The notes: a model not told the origin generated them from the letters alone. A DNA stretch of 64,000 nucleotides from Velamenicoccus sp964471325 (GCA_964471325.1 CAYYFL010000005.1:52551-116550), one strand, 5' to 3'. Positions 31,581 through 40,065 are shown, counted from the stretch's first letter. Made by a program: numbers and translations.

Positions 31581-33521
31581 ATGGATAAAATGCGAGCAGT
31601 AATCAATTTTGCAATTTTGAATGCAAATAGAAGAAATGGCAAGAACTATTTAGATAGCTTAGTTCCATTCGCTGAAGAATTGTTCATACGAAAACAATAT
31701 GAAGAAGTTAATATTAATCAGATTTGCCAGGATTTTGCTAAAGAATTTTTATTTAAGATTCCTGTTTATCCTATGAAAGTAGTTTTAAAGCGACTGGTCA
31801 GAATGGGAAAGTTGACATATTGTCACAATAATGTATGGAAACCAAAAAAACTCGATGATCGAGCAGTTGTCGCTGTGCGTAAAGAATATGAAAGGAATTA
31901 TGATGTAGTTGTCCAATCTTTTTGCGCCTATATGAAATCTCAATTTAATGAAGACGTTAGCCTCGATCTTGTCAATAATGCACTGATAGGTTTTTTAGAA
32001 AAACAAGATGCGAATTTGTTATTTTTTGCGAAAAAAGATTTAATGCTTTTTCCAAAGGTTGATTCAGAAAAGAAAATGATTAGACGGTTTGCGATGTTTC
32101 TGCAGAAGGAGGCAGAGAGCAATTCAGAAATTTTTCAATATGTAGTCGAGATTGCTTCGGGCCATATAGTGGCCTCCACAATCGTTAATGAAGAGAAACA
32201 ACTTCATGAAGAAAAGGTTCAAAAAGTAAAAATATATTGCGATACCTCACATATTTTAAAACTTCTGGGTCTGGATGGAGATATTCCTCAAAGAATGGTT
32301 GAAGATCTTTTTCGAGTTCTAAGTGAGTCGAAGTGCCAATTAGTTTTGTTTAGACATACATATAATGAAATCATTCATAATATTGAAAATGCAAAGAAAT
32401 GGTTTCGCGATCCCAATTGTGATATGACGAAGGCGTCGAGAACAACTCTGTATTTTATAGAGAATAACTATAGTGATTTGGACGTGGAGAAAATATTAAA
32501 TAGCATAGATGATAAATTGACGGAATTTGATGTATCGATAGAAGATACTGCATATTTGTTAGAGGGGAATGATGGCCAAACTAGTGAAGATAAACTACGA
32601 ACCTATATAATCAATGAATATAAGGCAAACAATGAAGATTTTGATGAGAATAATAAAAGATTCCTGCTCGATAATGACGTTCGTTCTATTACAATGGTAT
32701 ATCGAAGCCTGCATAAAAAATTCCCTCGTCGCTTTAAGGATTTAAAAACTGTTTTTATGTGTGCTAATAGTTCGTTAGCTAAAGCTTGTAGAACATATCA
32801 TTTGGAGGTTGAAGAACCCGGCCGAGAAAATTTTATTCCTGTTTGTGTAACTGATACTTTTTTGGGTACATATATATGGCTACAATCACCACAAGACATC
32901 GATAGATTAGCTAAAGCCAAAATTGTAGCTGAAGTTTATGCCATTTTGCAACCCACAGATTCCGTAATTAGAAAATATTTAACTGAGGTACAACAAGGCT
33001 ACAAGCGCGGTGAGATATCAGAAGATGATTATTATCTGTTGCGTGCGACCTCCGTAATTAATGAGATTCTTTCCGAAAATATAGATTCGGTTGAATTAGT
33101 TACTGATAAAACACCAACTGAAATCTTGGAAAAAATAAAGAGTCAATCAAGAGAGGAGGGTTTGAGAAAGTATTATGAAATGAGAGATCAATATCAAAAA
33201 GTTGTTGAAGATAATAAAAGGAAGAAGGATGATAGAGAAATAAGGAAAAATAAGAAGAAGCAAAATATTTTGAGTTGCATGTGTTTCATTTTTGATTTAG
33301 TGATGGGGTTTTTAATATTTGTCTTGATAATCGTAGCAACTTTCGTATTTAGTAGAGGACCGCATTTTTTAAAATGGGGCTCAGCTATCATATTAGGTCT
33401 TTGTAGCTTTGGTAGTTTTTGGGGGTTTGCAAGAGGGCAACGGGGGTATGAGAATTTAAAAGATAAGTTTATTAGGCCTTTGAGTGAATCATTTTACAGA
33501 AGAATCTGGGATGATGTATGA
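31581..33521 (+). CDS. Large membrane-anchored PIN-like nuclease protein, AT-rich, unrecognised family
   Basis: The 646-residue protein is encoded at clearly lower G+C than all housekeeping neighbours. Residues 1-95 are helical with a winged-helix-like end (L-V-R-M-G-K-L-T-Y). A PIN-like nuclease core spans about 215-440: a hydrophobic strand ending Y-C-D-T-S-H-I-L (Asp221), Y-N-E-I-I-H-N (Glu263), L-L-D-N-D-V-R-S-I (Asp364, Asp366), V-F-M-C-A-N-S-S-L and C-V-T-D-T-F-L (Asp425). These acidic residues could form the metal site of an RNase. A basic coiled coil at about 520-560 leads into two membrane segments (about 563-590 and 596-617). The domain reading is by eye. GGGAGG precedes the ATG. 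A defence or toxin-like role is a guess. Confidence 0.65.
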   Translation: MDKMRAVINFAILNANRRNGKNYLDSLVPFAEELFIRKQYEEVNINQICQDFAKEFLFKIPVYPMKVVLKRLVRMGKLTYCHNNVWKPKKLDDRAVVAVRKEYERNYDVVVQSFCAYMKSQFNEDVSLDLVNNALIGFLEKQDANLLFFAKKDLMLFPKVDSEKKMIRRFAMFLQKEAESNSEIFQYVVEIASGHIVASTIVNEEKQLHEEKVQKVKIYCDTSHILKLLGLDGDIPQRMVEDLFRVLSESKCQLVLFRHTYNEIIHNIENAKKWFRDPNCDMTKASRTTLYFIENNYSDLDVEKILNSIDDKLTEFDVSIEDTAYLLEGNDGQTSEDKLRTYIINEYKANNEDFDENNKRFLLDNDVRSITMVYRSLHKKFPRRFKDLKTVFMCANSSLAKACRTYHLEVEEPGRENFIPVCVTDTFLGTYIWLQSPQDIDRLAKAKIVAEVYAILQPTDSVIRKYLTEVQQGYKRGEISEDDYYLLRATSVINEILSENIDSVELVTDKTPTEILEKIKSQSREEGLRKYYEMRDQYQKVVEDNKRKKDDREIRKNKKKQNILSCMCFIFDLVMGFLIFVLIIVATFVFSRGPHFLKWGSAIILGLCSFGSFWGFARGQRGYENLKDKFIRPLSESFYRRIWDDV

Positions 33522-33805
33522 AAAGTTGCTAAGGTGCTATTTTAATCGAAGGCCGGTTGTGAATTTAGAAGACGGGTAAACAGGACCGTTTCCAGTTATA
33601 AGGCCTAAACAGAACCTCGCTCTGGAATAAACAACCGTGCTATCTAAAGCCTTCTATTATCGAAGCTAAGCTCTGATAATTCTAGGGATAGAAGGACCGG
33701 GTGCCAGTAACCTTTGACATAGATTTCTGTTGGAAATGTTTTTGTTGAGACAAAAAGGAGCTGGTCCAAAGCATCCCAAGGTTGTCAAAGAGGAGGTATG
33801 AGGCA
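33522..33805 (+). other. Intergenic region, probably decayed sequence
   Basis: Nothing supports a gene of its own here. TTGACA at 33714-33719 followed after 17 nt by TGTTTT is a weak promoter candidate for the small ORF at 33806. No long hairpin or coding fragment was found. Confidence 0.4.
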
Positions 33806-33979
33806 ATGATTCCAATAATCGGGCTGATGATTGGGCTGTATATTTTGGCAAGATACAGCGAGATGTCGAAGAATGTTGGCATCGGAACAAAAATTATGCT
33901 GGCGATCTTTAGCTTAGTCACAATAATCTGCTTATTCGGTTTGCTTATTTCTTCTGCAAACGTGCCAGCAATGTTTTAG
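33806..33979 (+). CDS. Small two-helix membrane protein
   Basis: The 57-residue ORF starts at an ATG nine nt after a full AGGAGG. It begins M-I-P-I-I-G-L-M-I-G-L-Y-I-L-A and has a second hydrophobic segment around residues 33-50 (I-M-L-A-I-F-S-L-V-T-I-I). Both are membrane segments joined by a short polar loop. I do not recognise a family. It sits in the AT-rich island right after the PIN-like gene and could be its partner, but the 284-nt gap argues against tight coupling. Confidence 0.5.
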   Translation: MIPIIGLMIGLYILARYSEMSKNVGIGTKIMLAIFSLVTIICLFGLLISSANVPAMF

Positions 33980-34040
33980 CTATTTAATCCTTCGCAGAAA
34001 TCTCCAGGTTTTAGCCCGTGGGATGCCCGTCTTTAAAGAT

Positions 34041-34131
34041 CGGCGGGTCTGCCTAAGCTGTGGTGGCGGAAATGCAGTTGTGAAGTTCTGCTTGAGGAGG
34101 AAGCCCTGGTCTTTAGACCAGGGAGGCTTCA
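34041..34131 (+). repeat. Two intergenic hairpins, the first resembling family D hairpin 2
   Basis: TCTGCC (34048-34053) faces GGCGGA (34065-34070) around an 11-nt loop TAAGCTGTGGT, a divergent copy of the family D hairpin. Further on, CCCTGGTCT (34104-34112) pairs perfectly with AGACCAGGG (34115-34123), extended by GAAG/CTTC outside. Confidence 0.55.
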
Positions 34132-34174
34132 CTTCTCGACACTTTGCAAATAACCCTTTGATATAGAGGTTTCT

Positions 34175-34462
34175 ATGAAAAAATGTCCTTTCTGTGCTGA
34201 AGAGATACAAGATGAAGCGATTAAATGTAAGCATTGTGGTGAAATGCTGCCCAAAAAAGAAGCTAAGACCTCTACTGTAACCTGTCCCAAATGCGGTTCT
34301 ACATCAATTACGACGACCAAGAAAGGATATGATGCAGGAGGTGCATGTTGCGGAGCGATTCTTTTGGGTCCCCTCGGTCTTCTTTGTGGTGCTTCTGATG
34401 CAAATAAGTTATTTAATGTTTGTCAGAAATGCGGGTTTAGCTGGGAATTGAAAGCATCCTAA
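34175..34462 (+). CDS. Zinc ribbon protein with glycine-rich hydrophobic segment
   Basis: The 95-residue protein has a Cys4 zinc ribbon at the N-terminus (C-P-F-C and C-K-H-C, residues 4-21). A second ribbon is split by an insert: C-P-K-C near residue 37 and C-Q-K-C near 84. The insert is small-residue-rich and hydrophobic (G-A-C-C-G-A-I-L-L-G-P-L-G-L-L-C-G) and could enter a membrane. Function unknown. The stop and the next start share a base (TAATG), so translation is probably coupled to the DUF2085 gene. Confidence 0.75.
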   Translation: MKKCPFCAEEIQDEAIKCKHCGEMLPKKEAKTSTVTCPKCGSTSITTTKKGYDAGGACCGAILLGPLGLLCGASDANKLFNVCQKCGFSWELKAS

Positions 34463-34803
34463 TGAATATGGGTTTAACGCTTTTGATTGCAAAGATGGGA
34501 TGTCATAAGTTGCCGGAGAGGAGTTTTACATTTCGAGGCAAGCCTATGCCATTTTGTGCTCGTTGTTTCGGAGCGAGCCTTGGACATGTGTTTTCATTTT
34601 TTTTGTTTTTAATAGGATCATTACCGTCTTTTCCCGTGTGTTTATTTTTTATATTTTTGATCTTTTTGGATTGGTCTGCTCAAGAATGGTTTAGGATTAT
34701 GTCGACGAACCCTCGGAGGTTTATAACTGGAATTATTGGTGGTATTGGTGTAGGCGCTGCGGGATGGAGAATTATTATTAATTTAATTGAACGATTTATT
34801 TAA
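34462..34803 (+). CDS. DUF2085-family small membrane protein
   Basis: The 113-residue protein has G-C-H-K-L-P-E-R-S-F near the N-terminus and P-F-C-A-R-C-F-G-A-S-L-G, the conserved cysteine motifs of DUF2085, followed by three membrane segments. The C-H-x-L-P-x-R-S-F and C-x-R-C motifs may bind a metal or heme-like ligand, but the function is unknown. It is AT-rich like the neighbouring island genes and is coupled to the zinc ribbon gene. Confidence 0.8.
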   Translation: MNMGLTLLIAKMGCHKLPERSFTFRGKPMPFCARCFGASLGHVFSFFLFLIGSLPSFPVCLFFIFLIFLDWSAQEWFRIMSTNPRRFITGIIGGIGVGAAGWRIIINLIERFI

Positions 34804-34883
34804 TCTGAAAGGACTGGTCGCCGATAAACTATGGAATGACCAAAACTTAGCATTGGACACCGTAATCATTAAAACTTAACAAT

Positions 34884-35417
34884 ATGCCACCCAAAGCCGT
34901 CAAGACAATCCGTGATTTGATATTTTGGGAATATGCGAAGCTGATTTCGGGGTCGGCGCTTGGCGACCGTAAGAATTACGGCTTTGTCATGAGCTCGTTC
35001 AAGAAGCTGCAGACAGGCGAGATGAAGTGGTCGCAGGTCCTGCGGGAAGACCTGCATATGGATCAGACGAAGTGCATTTATTGCGGCTCGACCGCGGATT
35101 TGAGCAACGATCATATCGTCGCCAAGCGCGAATGTCACTTTGCGGAGATCCACAATATCGTCAAGTCGTGCAAGAAATGCAATTCTTCCAAGGGGGATAA
35201 AGACCTTCTGGAGTGGTGGGGTCTTGAAAATCGTTATGAAATCCCCCGCAATGTCATGGGCAAGTATCTTAAAATGCTCTATGTATGCCATGAATGCCGG
35301 GGAACTTTGGAGAGCTCTGATTTGAACAGGGACGATGAGTTTAATCTTTTGGATTTAGGCTCGATCCTTCGGAAGCCCTGTGATCCTGAGAAAGTGAAGC
35401 AAAAAACCGGACGATAA
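34884..35417 (+). CDS. HNH endonuclease domain protein
   Basis: The 177-residue protein has C-I-Y-C-G-S near residue 65, then the HNH core S-N-D-H-I-V-A and H-N-I-V-K-S-C-K-K-C-N-S-S-K-G-D-K-D. The two Cys pairs bind structural zinc and the D-H supplies the catalytic His. The N-terminal helical part is not recognised. Base composition is close to the host average, unlike the island just upstream. It may be a stand-alone DNA nuclease of a mobile or defence function, but no partner gene is adjacent. Confidence 0.82.
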   Translation: MPPKAVKTIRDLIFWEYAKLISGSALGDRKNYGFVMSSFKKLQTGEMKWSQVLREDLHMDQTKCIYCGSTADLSNDHIVAKRECHFAEIHNIVKSCKKCNSSKGDKDLLEWWGLENRYEIPRNVMGKYLKMLYVCHECRGTLESSDLNRDDEFNLLDLGSILRKPCDPEKVKQKTGR

Positions 35418-35463
35418 TGAGACAAACAGGTCTGGCCTTAAAGTCTCATTAGGAGGGGTGTTC

Positions 35464-35925
35464 ATGCGTTATAAAACGTACGCTTTGGTTTTAGCGGCGG
35501 TTTTCTTGTTGAGCGCGGGGGTGGGGGCGGCGCAGGAGAAGGCCCCTTCAACCTCGGCGCAGGGACAGCCTTCCCAACAGGCCAATGTCGTGGTATTCCG
35601 CGTGCCGAGCCCGGTGCTGGTGGCGCCCGTGGGTGAGACCCTGGATATCAGCGGGCAGAAGACCGTGAAGTTCAGCTGGAAGCCGGCCCATACGCCCTAC
35701 GATGTCTATTGTTATCTCTTCCGTATCTACCTGGAGAACGACACGTCCCAGAATGGCGCCGTCTATCGCGAGCAGGTTTCCGGCCTGCATACGGAGATCG
35801 AGGTGCCGGCCGACCTTTTCAAGGACGGCAAGACCTACACATGGTGCCTCAAGCAGGTCAACAGCGCGCAGCAGCTTCTGTTCAGCGACGCCGTGCATCA
35901 TACCTTCCGGGTGATAAAAAAATAG
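35464..35925 (+). CDS. Secreted beta-domain protein, paralogue 1 of 3
   Basis: The 153-residue protein has a signal peptide (M-R-Y-K-T-Y, hydrophobic, ending V-G-A-A). A single domain of about 105 residues then follows the pattern P-x-L-x-x-P-x-G-x-x-x-D-I-S, V-K-F-S-W-K-P, Y-L-F-R-I-Y, V-Y-R-E-Q-V, F-K-D-G-K-T-Y-T-W-C and H-T-F-R-V-I-K-K. The strand pattern suggests a fibronectin-III/Ig-like fold. The same pattern occurs at 42311 and 44401. AGGAGG precedes the ATG at 35464. Function unknown. Confidence 0.7.
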   Translation: MRYKTYALVLAAVFLLSAGVGAAQEKAPSTSAQGQPSQQANVVVFRVPSPVLVAPVGETLDISGQKTVKFSWKPAHTPYDVYCYLFRIYLENDTSQNGAVYREQVSGLHTEIEVPADLFKDGKTYTWCLKQVNSAQQLLFSDAVHHTFRVIKK

Positions 35926-35937
35926 ATCTAAGCCTTG

Positions 35938-35957
35938 GCCGAAGCCGGGCTTCGGCC
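35938..35957 (+). promoter_or_regulatory. GC hairpin between two secreted/hydrolase genes
   Basis: GGCCGAAG pairs perfectly with CTTCGGCC around CCGGG. It lies between the stop of paralogue 1 and the GGGGAGG ribosome-binding site of the hydrolase at 35982. No T-run follows. Confidence 0.45.
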
Positions 35958-35981
35958 GAAAATCAGACAGGGGAGGCTGGA

Positions 35982-36761
35982 ATGGCAAAGACGCAGGTGG
36001 TCTTTATCCATGGGATCAGCGACCAGAAGACAGGGTATAGCGACGGCCTTTTTAACAAGATCCTGGCTTTTTATAAAGACGGCCTTGCGAAAAAAAGGAT
36101 CGCCAAGAGTGAAATCCTCCAGAGGGTTGAAGGGATGGTGCAGAATGAGATCCTTTGGGCGGATCTGACCAAAGGGCTCCTTAACGAATATCTTAAATAT
36201 CAGTACAAGCTTAAAGAGAGGCCGGGTATCTGGGATAACTTTATCATGCAGCCCATCGATCCCCTCGTGCTTCAGATCCTGTATTATGTCAAAGACAAAG
36301 GGACGAAAAAAGACAACACCATGCGCGTGCTCAGAAGGGTGGAAGACACCTTCAAGGACAAGGCCTTTTTAAGGCCCAACAAGACGGTGATCGTCGCGCA
36401 TTCCCTTGGTTCCGTCATTGCTTTTGATTATGTGTTCGGGTTCAGGAGGAAATACAAGCTGCCGCCGGATATCGACGTGGCGGGATTCCTGACCATGGGT
36501 TCTCCCATTCCTTTATTTACGGCTGCCATGGGGCACGTGACCAGCGATGTGAAGCTGCCGAAAAATGTCCGCGAGTGGGTCAATATTTTCGACCATGACG
36601 ACGGCGTGGCCCGTTATTGCGCCCCTTGTTTTAAAAATACGGGCGTTAAAGATGTGGACATCAATACCAGCATCTTTCCTCTGAAGGCGCACACTCATTA
36701 CTGGTATAGTGACGACATTGCCGAATTCATCGCCCGTAAACTTATCGAATGGGATGTTTAA
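35982..36761 (+). CDS. Alpha/beta hydrolase (lipase/esterase-like)
   Basis: The 259-residue cytoplasmic protein starts directly with V-V-F-I-H-G-I-S, the oxyanion-hole strand. The nucleophile elbow is V-A-H-S-L-G-S-V (Ser near residue 140). An acidic residue lies in F-D-H-D-D-G and a His in A-H-T-H-Y-W-Y near residue 238, which completes a plausible triad. The overall layout resembles DUF676/lipase-like hydrolases. Substrate unknown. The start at 35982 follows GGGGAGG. No signal peptide. Confidence 0.75.
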   Translation: MAKTQVVFIHGISDQKTGYSDGLFNKILAFYKDGLAKKRIAKSEILQRVEGMVQNEILWADLTKGLLNEYLKYQYKLKERPGIWDNFIMQPIDPLVLQILYYVKDKGTKKDNTMRVLRRVEDTFKDKAFLRPNKTVIVAHSLGSVIAFDYVFGFRRKYKLPPDIDVAGFLTMGSPIPLFTAAMGHVTSDVKLPKNVREWVNIFDHDDGVARYCAPCFKNTGVKDVDINTSIFPLKAHTHYWYSDDIAEFIARKLIEWDV

Positions 36762-36794
36762 AACAGCGGCAGGAAAACTTATCAAGGGGGGAAT

Positions 36795-37283
36795 ATGAAA
36801 AGACTGTTAGGATTGGCGGCCGCGGCGGCGCTTTTGGCGACGGCAGGTTGCGCCGGTATCGAGATTGCGAAGGTGACAGACAAGAACGCCGACACAGGAG
36901 GCGTCCATTTCTACCGGCCGTGGCCCTATTTGTTGGTTGTCAGCAACGCGGATGGCAAAGTGGATAGCAAGGTCGTCTATCTGCCCCGGATAAATGAAGA
37001 ATATGCCATCAAGGTGCACGGGGGGCTTGGCACTATCAATGCGACGTTCGATCTCGCCGACGGCTGGCAGCTTACCAAGATGGGCGATGTCAGGGATTCT
37101 AAGATCCCGGAGACGATGAATGCCATTTCAGGTCTGGCGACGTCTGTCAGCGGGGTTCTGATGAAAGCCCAGGGAGTATCGCTGCAAGCTGAGCCGTTGC
37201 CGCCGGGTTTGTATCGTTTCGAGTTCGATGAAAAGACCGGCTTTGTCAAAGGATTAGTGCCGGTGTCTTTGTCGCAAGATTAA
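36795..37283 (+). CDS. Lipoprotein of unknown function
   Basis: The 162-residue protein has a classical lipobox, A-T-A-G-C, after a hydrophobic n-region (M-K-R-L-L-G-L-A-A). The mature part has V-H-F-Y-R-P-W-P-Y-L-L-V near its start and P-L-P-P-G-L-Y-R-F near its end, consistent with a compact beta domain. Predicted to be attached to the outer or inner membrane on the periplasmic side. I do not recognise the family with confidence. Confidence 0.6.
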   Translation: MKRLLGLAAAAALLATAGCAGIEIAKVTDKNADTGGVHFYRPWPYLLVVSNADGKVDSKVVYLPRINEEYAIKVHGGLGTINATFDLADGWQLTKMGDVRDSKIPETMNAISGLATSVSGVLMKAQGVSLQAEPLPPGLYRFEFDEKTGFVKGLVPVSLSQD

Positions 37284-37444
37284 TACAGCTTTAGACTGTT
37301 TCTGGCTATCCCTTTGATATCATTGTGTTTCAGCGGAATGGAAACAAAATGAGGCAGATCCGAATTGTTCCATCGCCTTTTACAGGAGTGGATTTAAAAT
37401 CCTGAGGATTCTGTTTGACGGAAATCGAAAACAAAAGAGGCCCT

Positions 37445-37921
37445 ATGGAAGATAAATACTACGAGGCGATGAGGAGTTATGCGTGGAATTATTTTTCAAT
37501 GCATGCCGACCAAAGGCTTAAGACTTTTAATTTCTATGTGACACTTGCGACTTTTATCATAGGCGCCTTTATCGCCTTTTCAAGGGACCCTGCGATGTCG
37601 TGTTCAAGATGGTTATGTCTGCTCCCTTTTCTGCTGGCATTTCTTTCTTTTGTTTTTTGGAAATTCGAACTCAGGAACATGCGTCTCGTCAGGAACGGGG
37701 AGGCGGCATTGAAGTATCTCGATGAACAAATCGATCTCGAGGCATCTAAAGAAGGGCCGCACGTGTTGAGGATCCTTGCGAGGGATGATTATTTTTCGGG
37801 GCAGTCGCAGGATTCCCCCCACAAAAAGGGATGGACCTACTCGACGTGTTTTAAGGCCGTCTTTATTGTTTTTGGTTACGGGAGTTTTATTCTTGGGCTT
37901 GTTTGCCTGTTATTAAAGTAA
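37445..37921 (+). CDS. Unknown membrane protein, three predicted helices
   Basis: The 158-residue protein has a polar start (M-E-D-K-Y-Y-E-A-M), membrane segments at about 28-48 and 55-75, a cytoplasmic helical region and a last membrane segment at 135-157. A TTG at 37415 would add ten residues; I chose the ATG because GAGG lies just before it. The layout resembles small bacterial membrane proteins of SLATT type, but no signature is seen. It stands alone between a lipoprotein and a methyltransferase-like gene. Confidence 0.5.
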   Translation: MEDKYYEAMRSYAWNYFSMHADQRLKTFNFYVTLATFIIGAFIAFSRDPAMSCSRWLCLLPFLLAFLSFVFWKFELRNMRLVRNGEAALKYLDEQIDLEASKEGPHVLRILARDDYFSGQSQDSPHKKGWTYSTCFKAVFIVFGYGSFILGLVCLLLK

Positions 37922-38006
37922 ATAGGGCGGGCAAAAGCAGCCGCCAGGCAGCATCCGGCCAATCGAGAGCTTGAGCGGAGCCGAACTTTGGTCAAGGAAT
38001 ACGAGC

Positions 38007-38906
38007 ATGCCATCATATAGAAAATTGATTGAAAAGGGTATTCACGTTTCTGCAAAAAATGTCTGCGACCAGGACAAGATATGGTCGCGTTACAGCCATG
38101 ACAAGGTGGATATAGGAGAGGAGCTTGCCCGGGCAATCCGCACCCTCGATAAAGGCATGCCTCTGAATACAGAGTTGCGCGCTCTCTCCATCGGTTCAAG
38201 CGACGAACCGCAGTTCAGGATCCTGGAGACGGCTTTCCGCGGCGGGTTGTATCTCTTGGATATCAACGATTGCGCCCTCGGCATTGTCCAGGAGCGTATC
38301 AAACGTCAGCGCACGGACCATGTGACGACCATCAAGTGCGATTTCAACAGGATATTTTTGGATCCGCAGAAAGCAAGGGCTTTTTTCAGGGACAGGCTGG
38401 AAAAGAAGCGGGTCCACCTGGCCACCCTGCACCATTCGCTCTATTATTGCCGGCAATGTTGCTGGCTTGAACTTTTCAAGAATTTGTACCGCGGTTTTCT
38501 GGCGTCTCGCGCAGCCATCCATGCGGTGCTCATGAGCTCAAAAAGCAACAACCCCTCCACCACGACCTGGCTCTATAATCATTTCGCCGGGAAATTCTTC
38601 GGTGCCTATAACGACCAGGACCTGCGCCAGTTCAAAAAAGACCTGCAGAGGGAGACGGTTTTTAAAAAAGCGCAGGTATTGCTGCGGACAAACCGCGTCA
38701 ATTTTTATGTCGATGATTTCGAGAAGTTCATGGCCGTGGTGTGGATGATCCTTCTCTATCCGCAGGTGCATCGCTACAGCCTTAAGCAGAGAGAAGAGAT
38801 CACGCAGCATGTCTATCATCATTTTTGGCTCAAGAAAAAGCCCCTGACGCAGGAACAGGACCATCTGGTGGTCTACAAGGGGCTCGGCTGCAGGGGTTTG
38901 ATTTAG
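38007..38906 (+). CDS. Class I SAM-dependent methyltransferase-like protein
   Basis: The 299-residue protein has a Rossmann-like core with L-S-I-G-S-S-D-E-P-Q-F (SAM loop), L-Y-L-L-D-I-N-D (acidic end of strand two), T-I-K-C-D-F-N-R-I-F (motif III) and V-H-L-A-T-L-H-H-S-L-Y-Y (motif IV position). Residues after 190 are unrecognised and rich in aromatic and basic residues. The substrate is unknown. AAGGA lies eight nt before the ATG at 38007. Confidence 0.6.
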   Translation: MPSYRKLIEKGIHVSAKNVCDQDKIWSRYSHDKVDIGEELARAIRTLDKGMPLNTELRALSIGSSDEPQFRILETAFRGGLYLLDINDCALGIVQERIKRQRTDHVTTIKCDFNRIFLDPQKARAFFRDRLEKKRVHLATLHHSLYYCRQCCWLELFKNLYRGFLASRAAIHAVLMSSKSNNPSTTTWLYNHFAGKFFGAYNDQDLRQFKKDLQRETVFKKAQVLLRTNRVNFYVDDFEKFMAVVWMILLYPQVHRYSLKQREEITQHVYHHFWLKKKPLTQEQDHLVVYKGLGCRGLI

Positions 38907-38935
38907 GACAGACCGAAGCCAGGCTTGGAGTCTCT

Positions 38936-39493
38936 ATGCCCGATAAAATTTTTACCATAGGCCACGGGACGCGCTCCGTGGAAGAATTCGGACGTATCCT
39001 CCAGGCCTTCGGCGTCCGCAAGCTCGTGGATGTCAGGACGGTTCCCCGCTCCAGGCACAATCCTCAGTTCAATAAAGAGACCTTGCCTCAGGCCTTGAAA
39101 GCATTTAAGATAAGTTATCTCCATATGCCGACGCTGGGAGGGTTGCGCCACCCCAAAAAAGATTCCATCAACGGCGCCTGGCAGAATGCGTCGTTTCGGG
39201 GGTTTGCCGATTACATGCAGACAAAAGGTTTTGACCGGGCGCTGGGACGATTGGCGAGACTGGCAAAAGGCAGGGCCGTTGTTTTCATGTGCGCCGAGAG
39301 CGTCCCGTGGCGCTGTCACCGGTCTTTGATCGGCGATGCGCTCGCCGCCCGCGGCTGGGATGTGGAGCATATCTATTCGGCGACAAATGCCAGGGTCCAC
39401 CGGATGACGCCGTGGGCGGAGAAAAAGGGCGGACGCATTTTTTATCCCCGTGCAAAAGCATCGGGAGCCGGGCTCCCGCGGGAGACGCGATGA
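38936..39493 (+). CDS. DUF488-family protein
   Basis: The 185-residue protein begins F-T-I-G-H-G-T-R-S-V-E-E-F, then D-V-R-T-V-P-R-S-R-H-N-P-Q-F, L-G-G-L-R and C-A-E-S-V-P-W-R-C-H-R-S-L-I. These are the hallmark blocks of DUF488, whose function is unknown; the Cys-Glu and Cys-His motifs suggest an enzymatic or metal site. The last residues overlap the next gene by 4 nt (ATGA), so the two are translationally coupled. Confidence 0.9.
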   Translation: MPDKIFTIGHGTRSVEEFGRILQAFGVRKLVDVRTVPRSRHNPQFNKETLPQALKAFKISYLHMPTLGGLRHPKKDSINGAWQNASFRGFADYMQTKGFDRALGRLARLAKGRAVVFMCAESVPWRCHRSLIGDALAARGWDVEHIYSATNARVHRMTPWAEKKGGRIFYPRAKASGAGLPRETR

Positions 39494-39954
39494 TGAAATT
39501 AAGCAGGGACGTCGTTCATTTTTTGCAGAGCCAGGGTTTTGTGGTCGTTTCGACGATTGATGCCGCCGGCTATCCCCACAATTCCTGCAAGGGCATTGTC
39601 GAGATCGACGAGGCCGGCCGCGTGTATTTGCTGGACCTCTACCAGGCGAAGACGCGCAAAAACCTTGAGGCCGATCCCGCGATCAGCATCACGGCGGTCG
39701 ACGAGCATAAATTCAGCGGCTATTGCCTGAAAGGCAGGGCCCGTATCGTTTCGCAGGAGGAGATCGAGTCGCGCCTGACGCGTGCCTGGGAGGAACGGAT
39801 CGCAAGCCGCCTGACCAAGCGCCTGATCAAAAATATCCACGGTGAAAAAGGGCACGCTTTGCATCCGGAGGCCCTTTTGCCCAAGCCGGAATATGTGATT
39901 GCCATGGATGTGGAAGAGGTTGTCGACCTTGCGCCGCATCCCGGGGGCAAGTGA
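39490..39954 (+). CDS. Pyridoxamine 5'-phosphate oxidase-like flavin-binding protein
   Basis: The 154-residue protein has the split-barrel pattern: V-V-V-S-T-I-D-A-A-G-Y-P-H near residue 20, V-Y-L-L-D-L-Y-Q-A-K-T-R-K-N-L, I-S-I-T-A-V-D and L-K-G-R-A-R-I-V. Related proteins bind FMN, F420 or heme and reduce diverse substrates. True PdxH is longer and has other motifs, so vitamin B6 synthesis is unlikely. Translation is coupled to the DUF488 gene. Confidence 0.82.
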   Translation: MMKLSRDVVHFLQSQGFVVVSTIDAAGYPHNSCKGIVEIDEAGRVYLLDLYQAKTRKNLEADPAISITAVDEHKFSGYCLKGRARIVSQEEIESRLTRAWEERIASRLTKRLIKNIHGEKGHALHPEALLPKPEYVIAMDVEEVVDLAPHPGGK

Positions 39955-40065
39955 TCTAAGCGCGTCAAGGAAGATCAGCATTTCATAGCTGTCAAAAAGA
40001 CGGTTAAGGAATACGGCGAGACACTCAGACTTTTAGGCGGGGAGCGGCTCGAGGAAAGGACCTAA
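39955..40065 (+). pseudogene. Possible coding remnant, about 36 codons without a start
   Basis: Between the PNPOx-like stop and 40065 one frame reads protein-like without a start: R-V-K-E-D-Q-H-F-I-A-V-K-K-T-V, then K-E-Y-G-E-T-L-R-L-L-G-G-E and a stop. The rest of the 167-nt gap shows nothing. It could be the tail of a decayed gene, or chance. Confidence 0.25.
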
